The notes under the pieces are model-generated. The model ran no database searches and was not told where the DNA came from. It saw only the letters and a program-made list of their open reading frames with translations. DNA of 64,000 bases from JACKOB01 sp024234575. GTDB lineage: Bacteria; Pseudomonadota; Gammaproteobacteria; Pseudomonadales; Oleiphilaceae. The stretch is from assembly GCA_051208035.1 (NCBI GenBank), contig JBPJFZ010000005.1, positions 62,001 to 126,000 on the forward strand, given 5' to 3'. Numbering within the stretch: the first letter of the stretch is position 1; each line of letters begins with the position of its first letter. Both the position numbers and the translations under genes were made by a program. Positions 17,029-25,019 of this stretch are shown piece by piece.

Positions 17029-18090
17029 TTACTCAGACAATCCCAGACGCTCACGCTGATAAGAACCATCCAGAACATGCTGCCACCACGACCGATTAGA
17101 TAAGTACCACTCGACGGTCTTTCGCATTCCAGACTCAAACGTCTCTTGCGGTGACCAGCCGAGCTCGGATTCAATTTTTGATGCATCAATTGCATAGCGC
17201 TGATCATGACCCGGCCGGTCGGCAACGTGTGTGATTAAATCTTCGTAACGAGCAAGTCCTGCCGGCTTTTGTGGCGCCAGCTCTTCGAGCAAGGCGCAAA
17301 GCGTTTTTACCACTTCAATATTCTGCTTTTCGTTATGCCCGCCAATATTGTAGGTTTCGCCCACCTTACCTTCAGTTACCACTTTATAGAGTGCACGGGC
17401 ATGATCTTCGACATACAACCAATCGCGCACCTGATTACCTTTACCATAGACAGGCAATGGTTTGCCGTCTAACGCGTTAAGGATCACCAGCGGGATGAGC
17501 TTCTCTGGAAAATGAAAAGGGCCATAGTTGTTTGAGCAGTTAGTGACAATCGTTGGTAGCCCAAAAGTCTCTCGCCACGAGCGTACCAAATGGTCTGATG
17601 AAGCTTTAGAAGCAGAGTATGGCGAGTTGGGCTCATATCTGCTTGTTTCCGTAAACAGACCCTCAGCCCCTAAACTGCCATAGACCTCATCGGTGGATAT
17701 GTGATGAAAGCGAAAAGCTGCCTTAGCCTCACCAGATAACCCGCCATAGTATTTACGGGCAACTTCCAGCATCTGATAGGTGCCGACGATATTGGTGTTA
17801 ATAAAATCACCGGGGCCATCTATCGATCTATCGACATGAGACTCGGCAGCCAAGTGCATCACAATATCTGGCTTAAACTCTGCAAATGTCTTCGCTAAAG
17901 ACTCGCGATCACAGATATCCACCTGCGCAAAGCTATAGCGATCAGACGCAAACACACTGGCAAGGCTTTCGAGATTACCTGCGTAGGTGAGCTTATCAAC
18001 GTTCAAAACATTGTGTGCGGTTTCATTTATTAAAAAACGTACAACGGCAGATCCGATAAAACCCGCCCCACCTGTCACCAAAAACCTCAT
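17029..18090 (-). CDS. rfbB: dTDP-glucose 4,6-dehydratase RmlB
   Basis: 353 residues. Extended SDR enzyme with NAD-binding TGGAGFIGSAVV, the STDEVYGSL motif, catalytic YSASKASSDHLVRS, and NCSNNYGPFHFPEKLIP, all hallmarks of RmlB. It makes dTDP-4-keto-6-deoxyglucose, the branch point to rhamnose and to amino-deoxysugars. It is the first gene of the rml operon, with AAGGGG ahead of the ATG. The operon promoter must lie in 18091-18755, but no consensus box could be defended. Confidence 0.96.
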   Translation of the reverse strand: MRFLVTGGAGFIGSAVVRFLINETAHNVLNVDKLTYAGNLESLASVFASDRYSFAQVDICDRESLAKTFAEFKPDIVMHLAAESHVDRSIDGPGDFINTNIVGTYQMLEVARKYYGGLSGEAKAAFRFHHISTDEVYGSLGAEGLFTETSRYEPNSPYSASKASSDHLVRSWRETFGLPTIVTNCSNNYGPFHFPEKLIPLVILNALDGKPLPVYGKGNQVRDWLYVEDHARALYKVVTEGKVGETYNIGGHNEKQNIEVVKTLCALLEELAPQKPAGLARYEDLITHVADRPGHDQRYAIDASKIESELGWSPQETFESGMRKTVEWYLSNRSWWQHVLDGSYQRERLGLSE

Positions 18091-18755
18091 TGCGTCCCCT
18101 TGCAGATCTATGGGAGAGCCATCCCCCGAGAAAATAATGCGCGTATTTTAAAGGGTGCAGGTCTAGGCCACAAGGAATGTCCGAAGTTTCTAACAAGGTT
18201 TACACCATGACTAATTTTTTACCGTATAAATACCCAATGGCGAATATCTTACAGCGTACATTTTATACTACACATATTATTCAACAGGTTATGCAAAATT
18301 ACCCAAAACAAAATACCATATTATCTTTTATATTCAATTATTTATGAATTAAATTGAGACTTTAAATTAAGAGCCATGCACAGACACATGAAAGCGTTTG
18401 CTAAATATTTCAGCGAACACTTACAACTCAATAACAATATATTTAATGTGAGATAAGTCGCACAGAAACTGGAGATATTGGCCACTATGTTCATTTTTAA
18501 AAATACGTAGAATGCCGTCTTGCAAGGAAGCACTGCGCAGGGGCTACACGGATGTTGTCCAGGTTAATGGATTAACCACTAATGGACAGGCTCGAATGGA
18601 ATTGAGCCACCCTGCGACTTCTTTCAAATTTCCACGAGCTAATCAGCACAGATCATAGGACACGGTAGCTATCGACCGTATTGACTTGCCGCCAGACGCT
18701 CAACCAGTCATCAGGACGATGACGCTTTTCACCTACGACATAAGGAATTGTCACG
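18091..18755. other. Divergent intergenic region between rmlB and comEA-like gene
   Basis: About 665 bases with no convincing gene. It must contain the promoters for the rml operon (minus) and the ComEA-like gene (plus). The rmlB-proximal half is AT-rich. A nested set of inverted repeats at 18536-18616 is listed separately. A minus-strand frame of 63 codons (18342-18533) lacks family features. No JUMPstart/ops element or tRNA was found. Confidence 0.55.
18536..18616. ncRNA. Possible three-way-junction RNA structure
   Basis: Outer stem CGCAGGG (18536-18542) pairs with CCCTGCG (18610-18616). Inside lie two hairpins: TGTCC (18556-18560)/GGACA (18584-18588) enclosing GGTTAA (18562-18567)/TTAACC (18572-18577), and GGCTC (18589-18593)/GAGCC (18604-18608). 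All arms are perfect complements. The size resembles a tRNA, but the T-loop and D-arm rules are not met. It could be a leader or small RNA on either strand; no known riboswitch was recognised. Confidence 0.35.
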
Positions 18756-19088
18756 ATGTTATCTATAGTAAAGCTATGCGTTAAAACCCTCTCAACATTA
18801 CTGTTGTGCTTCTCTGTTCTGGCTGTATCGCCTGCCTTTGCAAATAGTGCAGAACCAGTTTCAGCGAACACTCCGGTATCTGTAGAGACAGGAAAAATCA
18901 ATATCAATACCGCCGATGCCAAAACACTGGCTGCCACCATGAATGGCGTAGGCATCAAGAAAGCCGAAGCTATCATTGCATACCGCACAACTTATGGCCC
19001 TTTCGCAGACATCCAGGAACTAAAAGATGTTAAGGGGATCGGTCAGGCGACTATTGAAAAGAACGCACATTTAATATCAGTAAACTAA
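18756..19088 (+). CDS. ComEA-family helix-hairpin-helix protein
   Basis: 110 residues. A signal peptide (LLCFSVLAVSPAFA|NS) is followed by a linker and the C-terminal ComEA helix-hairpin-helix pair: INTADAKTLAATMNGVGIKKAEAII and FADIQELKDVKGIGQATIEKN (motifs split here). ComEA proteins bind double-stranded DNA in the periplasm and help pull it in during natural transformation together with type IV pili, which this genome encodes. Short secreted ComEA proteins are common in gammaproteobacteria. The ATG has AGGAA upstream. Confidence 0.9.
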   Translation: MLSIVKLCVKTLSTLLLCFSVLAVSPAFANSAEPVSANTPVSVETGKININTADAKTLAATMNGVGIKKAEAIIAYRTTYGPFADIQELKDVKGIGQATIEKNAHLISVN

Positions 19089-19105
19089 CGTTAAGCAAAC
19101 AAGCT

Positions 19106-19140
19106 AACACTCTCGCCGCCAACAAACCCGCGAGAGTGTT
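19106..19140. terminator. Bidirectional terminator between comEA-like and MBL genes
   Basis: A perfect 11-bp inverted repeat, AACACTCTCGC (19106-19116) and GCGAGAGTGTT (19130-19140), with a 13-base loop. It sits between convergent genes. The U-tract is weak on both strands, so efficiency is uncertain. Confidence 0.65.
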
Positions 19141-19152
19141 CGCCATTTAGCG

Positions 19153-20514
19153 TTAATCATCCAAAACCACTTCTGACAAATACTCAGGTACGTTTACCTT
19201 CCAACCCAACTCATCCTTAATTCGCAGTCGCATCATGTCGGCTGGCACGGGCTCACCATGCACAATGAATGTACGCTTTGGCGGCTTGGGTGCCGTTCTC
19301 AGCCAGGTCATAATTTCTTGGTAATCAGCATGGGCTGACAACGCATCAAAATGATGGATTTCAGCTTTTACGGGCAGATACTGACCATGAATTTTAATAT
19401 TTGAAGCACCATTCACCATTGCATCGCCTCGGGTACCTGGCGCCTGAAACCCTAAAAAGACCACGCTGTTGTTGTGATGCGTTACCAAGGACTTCAGATG
19501 GTGCAGCACCCTTCCCCCACTTGCCATGCCGCTGGCGGAAATGATGACACAGGGATATTTTTTGTTGTTTAGCGCCATTGATTCTTCGGCAGAGCGCACG
19601 TAATGAGTGCCCGCATCAATTTTTGTGCAATCTTCAGCTGTCAGTTTGTGCTCTTTGTGGTGACGACAAAATATCTCTGTGGCGGTGATTGCCATGGGGC
19701 TGTTGAGATAAACAGGGATATCCGGAATGCGATCCTGCTCTTTTAATAATTGCAGAATATAAAGCATGGTCTGCGCCCGCCCCACAGCGAATGAAGGCAT
19801 CAAAACAATTCCGCCCCGTTTGATTGTTTTGTTGATGATTTCTTCCAGATAAGTAAATGGATCTATGGTGTCATGCAGACGGTTACCATAGGTGGACTCT
19901 AAAAGCAGGTAATCGCACTCGGGCAGTGGTTCAGGAGCACGCATGACCAAGTCGTTCTGGCGGCCGATATCGCCAGAAAAAAGGATGCGTTTTCCACCCG
20001 CCTCCAGCAATATCGAGGACGAACCCAGTATATGCCCTACCGGTCGAAAGGTTGCGCTCATCCCCGCAGGCAGGTCCAGCTTTTCGTGATAGTGAATCGT
20101 ATCGAACAACCTTAACGACTTTCTGGCATCGTCTTCGGTGTAAAGCGGCTCGGCATGCTCATGACGGGAAAACTTTTTCTTGTTGGCATAGCGTGCATCT
20201 TCTTCTTGTAAAAATCCGGAGTCCGGTAGCAACACTTTACAAAGCTCATAAGTCGCGTTGGTGCAGTAGACGCGCCCCTTGAACCCATTGTTCACCAACG
20301 CAGGAATATAGCCGCTATGATCAATATGGGCGTGGGTTAGTAATATCGCATCGATAGACTTAGGATCGACAGGAAACGGCTGCCAATTGCGCTCTCGCAG
20401 CGTTTTAACCCCCTGATACATACCACAATCGACAAGTATCCGCTTTCCCTCAACGGTAACCAGATATTTAGAGCCGGTAACGGTTCCCGCTGCCCCCAGA
20501 AATTGGATTTTCAT
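19153..20514 (-). CDS. MBL-fold beta-CASP nuclease, second copy
   Basis: 453 residues. Same architecture as the protein at 10511: zinc motif THAHIDH (His61, His63, Asp65, His66), RPVGHILGSS, FSGDIGR, beta-CASP ESTYGNRLHD and MPSFAVGRAQTML, and C-terminal LSAHADY and IVHGEP. This set marks RNA-processing beta-CASP enzymes. It diverges from the AMP-phosphorylase-type gene and PRPP-synthetase homologue, a neighbourhood that suggests RNA or nucleotide turnover. The two copies differ clearly in sequence, so this is not a recent duplication. Confidence 0.9.
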   Translation of the reverse strand: MKIQFLGAAGTVTGSKYLVTVEGKRILVDCGMYQGVKTLRERNWQPFPVDPKSIDAILLTHAHIDHSGYIPALVNNGFKGRVYCTNATYELCKVLLPDSGFLQEEDARYANKKKFSRHEHAEPLYTEDDARKSLRLFDTIHYHEKLDLPAGMSATFRPVGHILGSSSILLEAGGKRILFSGDIGRQNDLVMRAPEPLPECDYLLLESTYGNRLHDTIDPFTYLEEIINKTIKRGGIVLMPSFAVGRAQTMLYILQLLKEQDRIPDIPVYLNSPMAITATEIFCRHHKEHKLTAEDCTKIDAGTHYVRSAEESMALNNKKYPCVIISASGMASGGRVLHHLKSLVTHHNNSVVFLGFQAPGTRGDAMVNGASNIKIHGQYLPVKAEIHHFDALSAHADYQEIMTWLRTAPKPPKRTFIVHGEPVPADMMRLRIKDELGWKVNVPEYLSEVVLDD

Positions 20515-20732
20515 AAACTCACACCCTTCACTATGTATTGATATCTAAACCTTTTTACCAGATTGTGGCACTTTTTTTTTGACTTACAACAACATTTGAC
20601 TTGTAACAACTTTTCAAAAGCTACAGCATTTGATTACTAACAACAGTTGATCTCCGGCAACAAAGGCCTTTGAAAAGAGACTAGACTACTGAGATTGTTA
20701 ACTACTGCAGCGGGTTGAACCCAAAGGATCGC

Positions 20733-22247
20733 ATGAGTAAAAACTATAATTTTCTTTACCTGAGACGCTTAGGGATCGACACGCACCAAGAACCAGTCGT
20801 CTATATGCGCCAGGACTGCCACGTTTGCCGTGCCGAGGGGTTTGATGCACAGACTCGCGTGCGTGTCACCACAGACACCAGCTCGGTAATAGCAACCGTG
20901 CACAAAGTAACCAGTGATTTTTTATCTCACGAAGAGGCAGGGCTGTCTGAAGCAGCGTGGGCTTTACTGAATGCACAAGATGGCCAAAAAGCGCAGTTCA
21001 CGCATCCTGCTCCTAACGATTCATTAAGCTATGTTCGTGGCAAGATCTATGGCCGTCCGTTTACCACAGAAACCGCTGCCGCAATTATTAATGACATTAC
21101 CCAGGGACGCTATTCAGACATTCATCTGGCCGCATTCGTGACGGCTTGCTCTGGCAGCCGTTTGGTGAATGGCGAGATCACCGCACTCACCGAAGCAATG
21201 GTCAATGTGGGCGACCGCTTACATTGGGATAAACCATTAGTGCTGGATAAACATTGTGTCGGTGGACTTCCTGGCAATCGCACAACACCGATTGTGGTAT
21301 CAATCGTGACAGCGGCGGGTCTGACCATGCCGAAAACCTCATCCCGAGCGATCACTTCACCCGCTGGCACGGCTGATACGATGGAGACGCTCGCCCCCGT
21401 TGATTTATCACTAGAGCAAATTCGCCAAGTCGTGCAAGATGAAGGCGGCTGTATCGCCTGGGGCGGTGCTGTAAGCCTAAGCCCTGCCGATGATATTCTT
21501 ATCCGGGTCGAAAAAGCACTGGATCTTGATAGCGAGGGACAACTGGTTGCCTCGGTGCTCTCGAAAAAAATTGCCGCAGGGGCAACACATACGTTAATAG
21601 ATATTCCTGTAGGCGCAACGGCCAAAATCAGAAGCCAGGAATACGCTGAAGAGTTGGCCAGTCAACTTGTCTTAACCGGGCAACATTTAGGGCTCACCGT
21701 GAAAACCGTATTTTCTGACGGTAACCAGCCCGTTGGACGCGGAATCGGCCCTGCATTAGAAGCACACGATATCCTCCAGGTTTTACAACGAAAACCACAA
21801 GCACCAACGGACCTCATCGACCGCTCACTGACATTAAGTGGCCATTTACTCGAAATGGGTGGTGCAGCAAAACAAGGGGAAGGCTATCGTTTAGCGAAAG
21901 CGATTCTGGAAAGCGGTAAAGCCTGGGCGAAATTTCAGGCGATCTGCAAAGCACAAGGTGGCATCAGAATACCAGGGAAAGCCCCTTACACTTACGATGT
22001 TAAAGCGCTAAACAGTGGCTATATTACCTACATAAACAACCGTTTAATTGCCAAACTGGCAAAGCTTGCAGGGGCACCCGCCGCCGCAACCGCTGGTTTA
22101 TATTTTTTGGTTAAACTAGGCCAGAAGATAGATAAAGGCAGCATCTTGTTTACTTTACACGCCGAAAGCAAAGGTGAATTGCACTACGCACTGGAGTTTC
22201 TTAAAACTCACCCAGATGCTGTAAGGATTGAAGATGAAGCTATCTGA
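20733..22247 (+). CDS. AMP phosphorylase-type enzyme (thymidine phosphorylase superfamily)
   Basis: 504 residues, the length of archaeal AMP phosphorylases and about 60 longer than DeoA because of an N-terminal domain (about 1-85). KHCVGGLPGNR (about 173-183) and KTSSRAITSPAGTADTME (about 201-218) match the AMP-phosphorylase version of the phosphate and nucleotide loops rather than DeoA's KHSTGGVGD and GRGLGHTGGTLD. Those enzymes convert NMP plus phosphate to ribose-1,5-bisphosphate plus base. ATG 20733 is chosen for AAAGGATCGC upstream; a TTG at 20715 only extends the frame. A PRPP-synthetase homologue follows 60 bases later. Confidence 0.85.
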   Translation: MSKNYNFLYLRRLGIDTHQEPVVYMRQDCHVCRAEGFDAQTRVRVTTDTSSVIATVHKVTSDFLSHEEAGLSEAAWALLNAQDGQKAQFTHPAPNDSLSYVRGKIYGRPFTTETAAAIINDITQGRYSDIHLAAFVTACSGSRLVNGEITALTEAMVNVGDRLHWDKPLVLDKHCVGGLPGNRTTPIVVSIVTAAGLTMPKTSSRAITSPAGTADTMETLAPVDLSLEQIRQVVQDEGGCIAWGGAVSLSPADDILIRVEKALDLDSEGQLVASVLSKKIAAGATHTLIDIPVGATAKIRSQEYAEELASQLVLTGQHLGLTVKTVFSDGNQPVGRGIGPALEAHDILQVLQRKPQAPTDLIDRSLTLSGHLLEMGGAAKQGEGYRLAKAILESGKAWAKFQAICKAQGGIRIPGKAPYTYDVKALNSGYITYINNRLIAKLAKLAGAPAAATAGLYFLVKLGQKIDKGSILFTLHAESKGELHYALEFLKTHPDAVRIEDEAI

Positions 22248-22307
22248 TAAATGAGACTTCCTTTTCATGTCACTCTATTTATATCAATAATTTACTAAGG
22301 AATATAC

Positions 22308-23189
22308 GTGAGCACGCAGATCATCTTCTCGTTCGCAGGCCATGATACGCTGGCGGCAAGTATTGCTGAAAAACAAAACAGCGCAATGGGCGAATACACT
22401 TTGCACCAGTTTCCTGACGGCGAAAGCTATGCGAGAGTGCTTAGCGACTGCACGGATCAAGAAGCAGTAATCATCGCCAATATGCACAAGCCAAACGACA
22501 AACTGTTACCGCTAAGCTTTCTTTGCGATGCCATTCGTCGCCAGGGGGCAAGCAAAATTACCCTTATCGCCCCCTATTTACCTTACATGCGACAGGACAT
22601 TCAGTTTAACGCTGGAGAATCCATCACTTCACGAGTATTTGCCGGCCTTGTATCGGCAACTGTCGATAAACTGATCACCATTGACCCCCATTTACATCGT
22701 TACCACTCCCTGGATGAAATTTATACCTGTGAAACCGTCACGCTAAGCGCGATGACAGCCGTAGGTGAATGGATCAGCGCGAAGATCACCAACCCGCTAA
22801 TCATTGGCCCCGACAGTGAAAGCGAACAATGGGCAAAAACCACTGCAGAAAACATCCAGTGTGATTTCTTAGTGCTGGAAAAACATCGCCACGGCGACCG
22901 CGATGTCGACATCGATATGCCAGACATCAGCCGTTTTAGCGATCATACACCGGTACTGGTTGACGACATTATTTCCACCGGCCGAACAATGATAGAAACA
23001 GCCACCCACCTGCAAGAAATGGGACTAAGAAGGCCGGTGTGCATTGGCGTGCACGGCGTGTTTTCTGAGGATGACTACCAGAAACTCTGCGCGGCCTACG
23101 TTGAGAAAGTGGTGACTTGTGATACGGTTGTGCATGGGAGTAATGGGATTGGGATGGTAATAGTTATAGCGGACTCACTCAAAAAGTGA
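22308..23189 (+). CDS. Ribose-phosphate pyrophosphokinase homologue
   Basis: 293 residues, shorter than housekeeping Prs (about 315). The two phosphoribosyltransferase-like halves are present: YLPYMRQDIQFNAGESITSR near residue 100, DPHLHR, and the PRPP-binding loop VLVDDIISTGRTM near 215. Start is GTG 22308 with AAGGA upstream. Prs makes PRPP from ribose-5-phosphate and ATP. Pairing with an AMP-phosphorylase-type gene suggests a dedicated salvage copy rather than the housekeeping enzyme, and its true substrate may differ (inference). Confidence 0.88.
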   Translation: MSTQIIFSFAGHDTLAASIAEKQNSAMGEYTLHQFPDGESYARVLSDCTDQEAVIIANMHKPNDKLLPLSFLCDAIRRQGASKITLIAPYLPYMRQDIQFNAGESITSRVFAGLVSATVDKLITIDPHLHRYHSLDEIYTCETVTLSAMTAVGEWISAKITNPLIIGPDSESEQWAKTTAENIQCDFLVLEKHRHGDRDVDIDMPDISRFSDHTPVLVDDIISTGRTMIETATHLQEMGLRRPVCIGVHGVFSEDDYQKLCAAYVEKVVTCDTVVHGSNGIGMVIVIADSLKK

Positions 23190-23345
23190 AGCCACCTAAG
23201 TACCGATAAAATTGCGCCTACGGGTACTTCTTGCGCTTATGTTCTATAGTTTTATTTACAAGGAATGCTGACAAAATAAGTCAGCTTTTGACAAAACATC
23301 GCTTAGCAACAACTAACTATACTGCTGAAACATGCTTCATGTCGA

Positions 23346-23361
23346 TGGCAAGGATAATGCA
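23346..23361 (+). promoter_or_regulatory. Sigma-54 promoter of the 23.4-kb pilin gene
   Basis: TGGCAAGGATAATGCA matches TGGCAC-N5-TTGCA, with GG at 23347-23348 and GC at 23359-23360 exactly ten bases apart. It lies about 38 bases before the pilin ATG. Pilin genes are classically sigma-54 and PilR controlled. Confidence 0.75.
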
Positions 23362-23398
23362 TACACATTGGTAAAAGGTTTCAGCAAAGGTAATTAGT

Positions 23399-23887
23399 AT
23401 GTCGATTACAAGCGAGAAAGGGTTTACCCTGATAGAGTTGATGATTGTAGTCGCAATTATTGGAATTCTCTCAAGTGTTGCTATTGGCAGCTACAGCTAC
23501 TACATAATTCGCACTCAGATATCAGAGGCAGTGTCTCTGTCAACCTCTATAAAACTGAGTGTTATAGAGCATTACCAACAGACTGGGGAGTTTCCCCTCG
23601 ATAACAGCGCACTTGGAATCGATGTGGATACAAACTACAGCGGCAGTTATACGACATCGATCTCAGTTGAGAATGGTGCAATTCACGTTACGTTAGGAAA
23701 TAGGGCACGATCAGAGCTATCATCGAAAGTTCTAAGCGTACGGCCCGCCTATATTGCGAGCGATACAGCAGCTGGTCTTCTTTGGCTATGTGGTTACAGC
23801 CCCACTCCAGCAGGAATGACTGTGAGTGGGGCCAACCTTACGACGATTGATACCCTGTATCTACCTAGCGTGTGCCGGGATTTTTAA
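23399..23887 (+). CDS. Type IV pilin (PilA-like), second pilin locus
   Basis: 162 residues. Leader MSITSEKG is cleaved before FTLIELMIVVAIIGIL (Gly-1, Phe+1, Glu+5). The C-terminal domain has two cysteines (about 131 and 159) that would form the pilin disulfide loop. AAAGG precedes the ATG and a sigma-54 promoter is upstream. It is distinct from the PilA at 44644: the sequences diverge after the N-terminal helix. It is followed by a TfpX/TfpZ-like gene, the arrangement seen for accessory-protein-linked pilin alleles in Pseudomonas. It could be a major or an alternative pilin. Confidence 0.92.
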   Translation: MSITSEKGFTLIELMIVVAIIGILSSVAIGSYSYYIIRTQISEAVSLSTSIKLSVIEHYQQTGEFPLDNSALGIDVDTNYSGSYTTSISVENGAIHVTLGNRARSELSSKVLSVRPAYIASDTAAGLLWLCGYSPTPAGMTVSGANLTTIDTLYLPSVCRDF

Positions 23888-24016
23888 ATTAGATCTTACG
23901 TCCCTGCCTTAGCCATGTAACGCTACATACACCCCTAACAGGTTAGATATAGTTTTATCAACCGAGCATCATAAAAAACATGACTACCAACGACCTTAAC
24001 ACAAGAACTTAGCTGT

Positions 24017-24045
24017 TTGACGTCACAAAAAAATTCATCTATACC
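24017..24045 (+). promoter_or_regulatory. Possible sigma-70 promoter for tfpX/Z-like gene
   Basis: TTGACG (24017-24022) and TATACC (24040-24045) are separated by 17 bases and lie about 40 bases upstream of the gene. The -10 is only a fair match. Confidence 0.45.
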
Positions 24046-24086
24046 ATCTCATTATGTAGCAAATTCAAGTCAAGGTTAGCGAAAAG

Positions 24087-24833
24087 ATGGCAACTGTAAG
24101 AGGCGTAGTACAGCAGAAATTAGCAATGTTTGCGACTCACATGGCATTGAGCCTTGCGGTGATAATGCTTATGGCCCTGATCATCAAAACCCTATGGTAC
24201 CCAGACTTTCTATTCGAAATTGACGGAGGCATACAAGGGTTGCAGATTGTGTTCTGGGTGGATGTGGTCTTAGGCCCAGTGCTCACGTTTGCCGTGTATA
24301 AAAAAGGGAAAAAAGGCCTTCTTCTTGACTTAACTCTAATTGTCACAGCCCAAATAGCCTGTCTATTCTGGGGCGTCTATCAGACTTATCAGGAGCGCCC
24401 ACTAGTAATCGCCTTGGCCGAAGACACCTTTCACACGATGAGCGCTAGCGCACTAGACTTCCATGAGATCCCATTAGAAGCTATTGATAAGTTGCCTGGC
24501 GACTACCCCAAGCGAGTGTATGTAACCAAAGAGCAGACAGATGGGCTCACAGCTGAAGAAAAGCTAAGGCACCACTTTCAAAATGGCCCTCTCTACGTAC
24601 AGCACAAGAGCTATCATCCGCTTAGCAGCGGAAGCGAATACATTAAAAAGTATGGTGTCTCTAGCAGATATAAAGTTGCAGCATTAAAAAAGCAAGCAGT
24701 CGTAGCTACGGAAGATAGTAACGACAACAATATTACTTCAGGGCTATTTTTTCTTTTTGAAGGGAAGTTCAAGCAGGGAACAGTAGAAGTTGATCCGAAA
24801 ACAGGAGAATTTCTCTCCTTTGAACTACTTTAA
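24087..24833 (+). CDS. TfpX/TfpZ-family type IV pilin accessory protein
   Basis: 248 residues. Three or more hydrophobic segments in the first 115 residues (AMFATHMALSLAVIMLMAL, IVFWVDVVLGPVLTFAVY, LTLIVTAQIACLFWGVY) are followed by a periplasmic C-terminal domain. The WYPxFLFEIDGG and D-V-V-L-G-P pattern marks the TfpX/TfpZ family. In Pseudomonas aeruginosa these inner-membrane proteins are tied to particular pilin alleles and promote their assembly. It lies 200 bases after the pilin gene, with its own possible promoter. Confidence 0.88.
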   Translation: MATVRGVVQQKLAMFATHMALSLAVIMLMALIIKTLWYPDFLFEIDGGIQGLQIVFWVDVVLGPVLTFAVYKKGKKGLLLDLTLIVTAQIACLFWGVYQTYQERPLVIALAEDTFHTMSASALDFHEIPLEAIDKLPGDYPKRVYVTKEQTDGLTAEEKLRHHFQNGPLYVQHKSYHPLSSGSEYIKKYGVSSRYKVAALKKQAVVATEDSNDNNITSGLFFLFEGKFKQGTVEVDPKTGEFLSFELL

Positions 24834-25019
24834 TTGATATGATTAAAATGTCGCTAGCCTTTGTAGAGACAGGCAAAAAATCAACCTACACAGAATAAAA
24901 GGAGTGTCCAAGCGCACCACAGCTGCCCAGCACCTGGAACAAAGAGATCTGTTACAGGCTCAGGGATCTCAGTTAATCTATCCAAAACTGAACTCCCATA
25001 AAACTTTCAGCCACCTGAA

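Noticed and set aside
18342..18533. 63-codon minus-strand reading frame upstream of rmlB
   Set aside because: AT-rich by chance, no start signal and no family features.
18536..18616. tRNA gene
   Set aside because: The arms fold, but there is no TTCRA-type T-loop, no proper D-arm and the second hairpin loop is ten bases, so the tRNA rules are broken.
18661..18680. ops/JUMPstart element (GGTAGC) upstream of the rml genes
   Set aside because: Only GGTAGC matches, and it faces the comEA-like gene rather than the rml operon.
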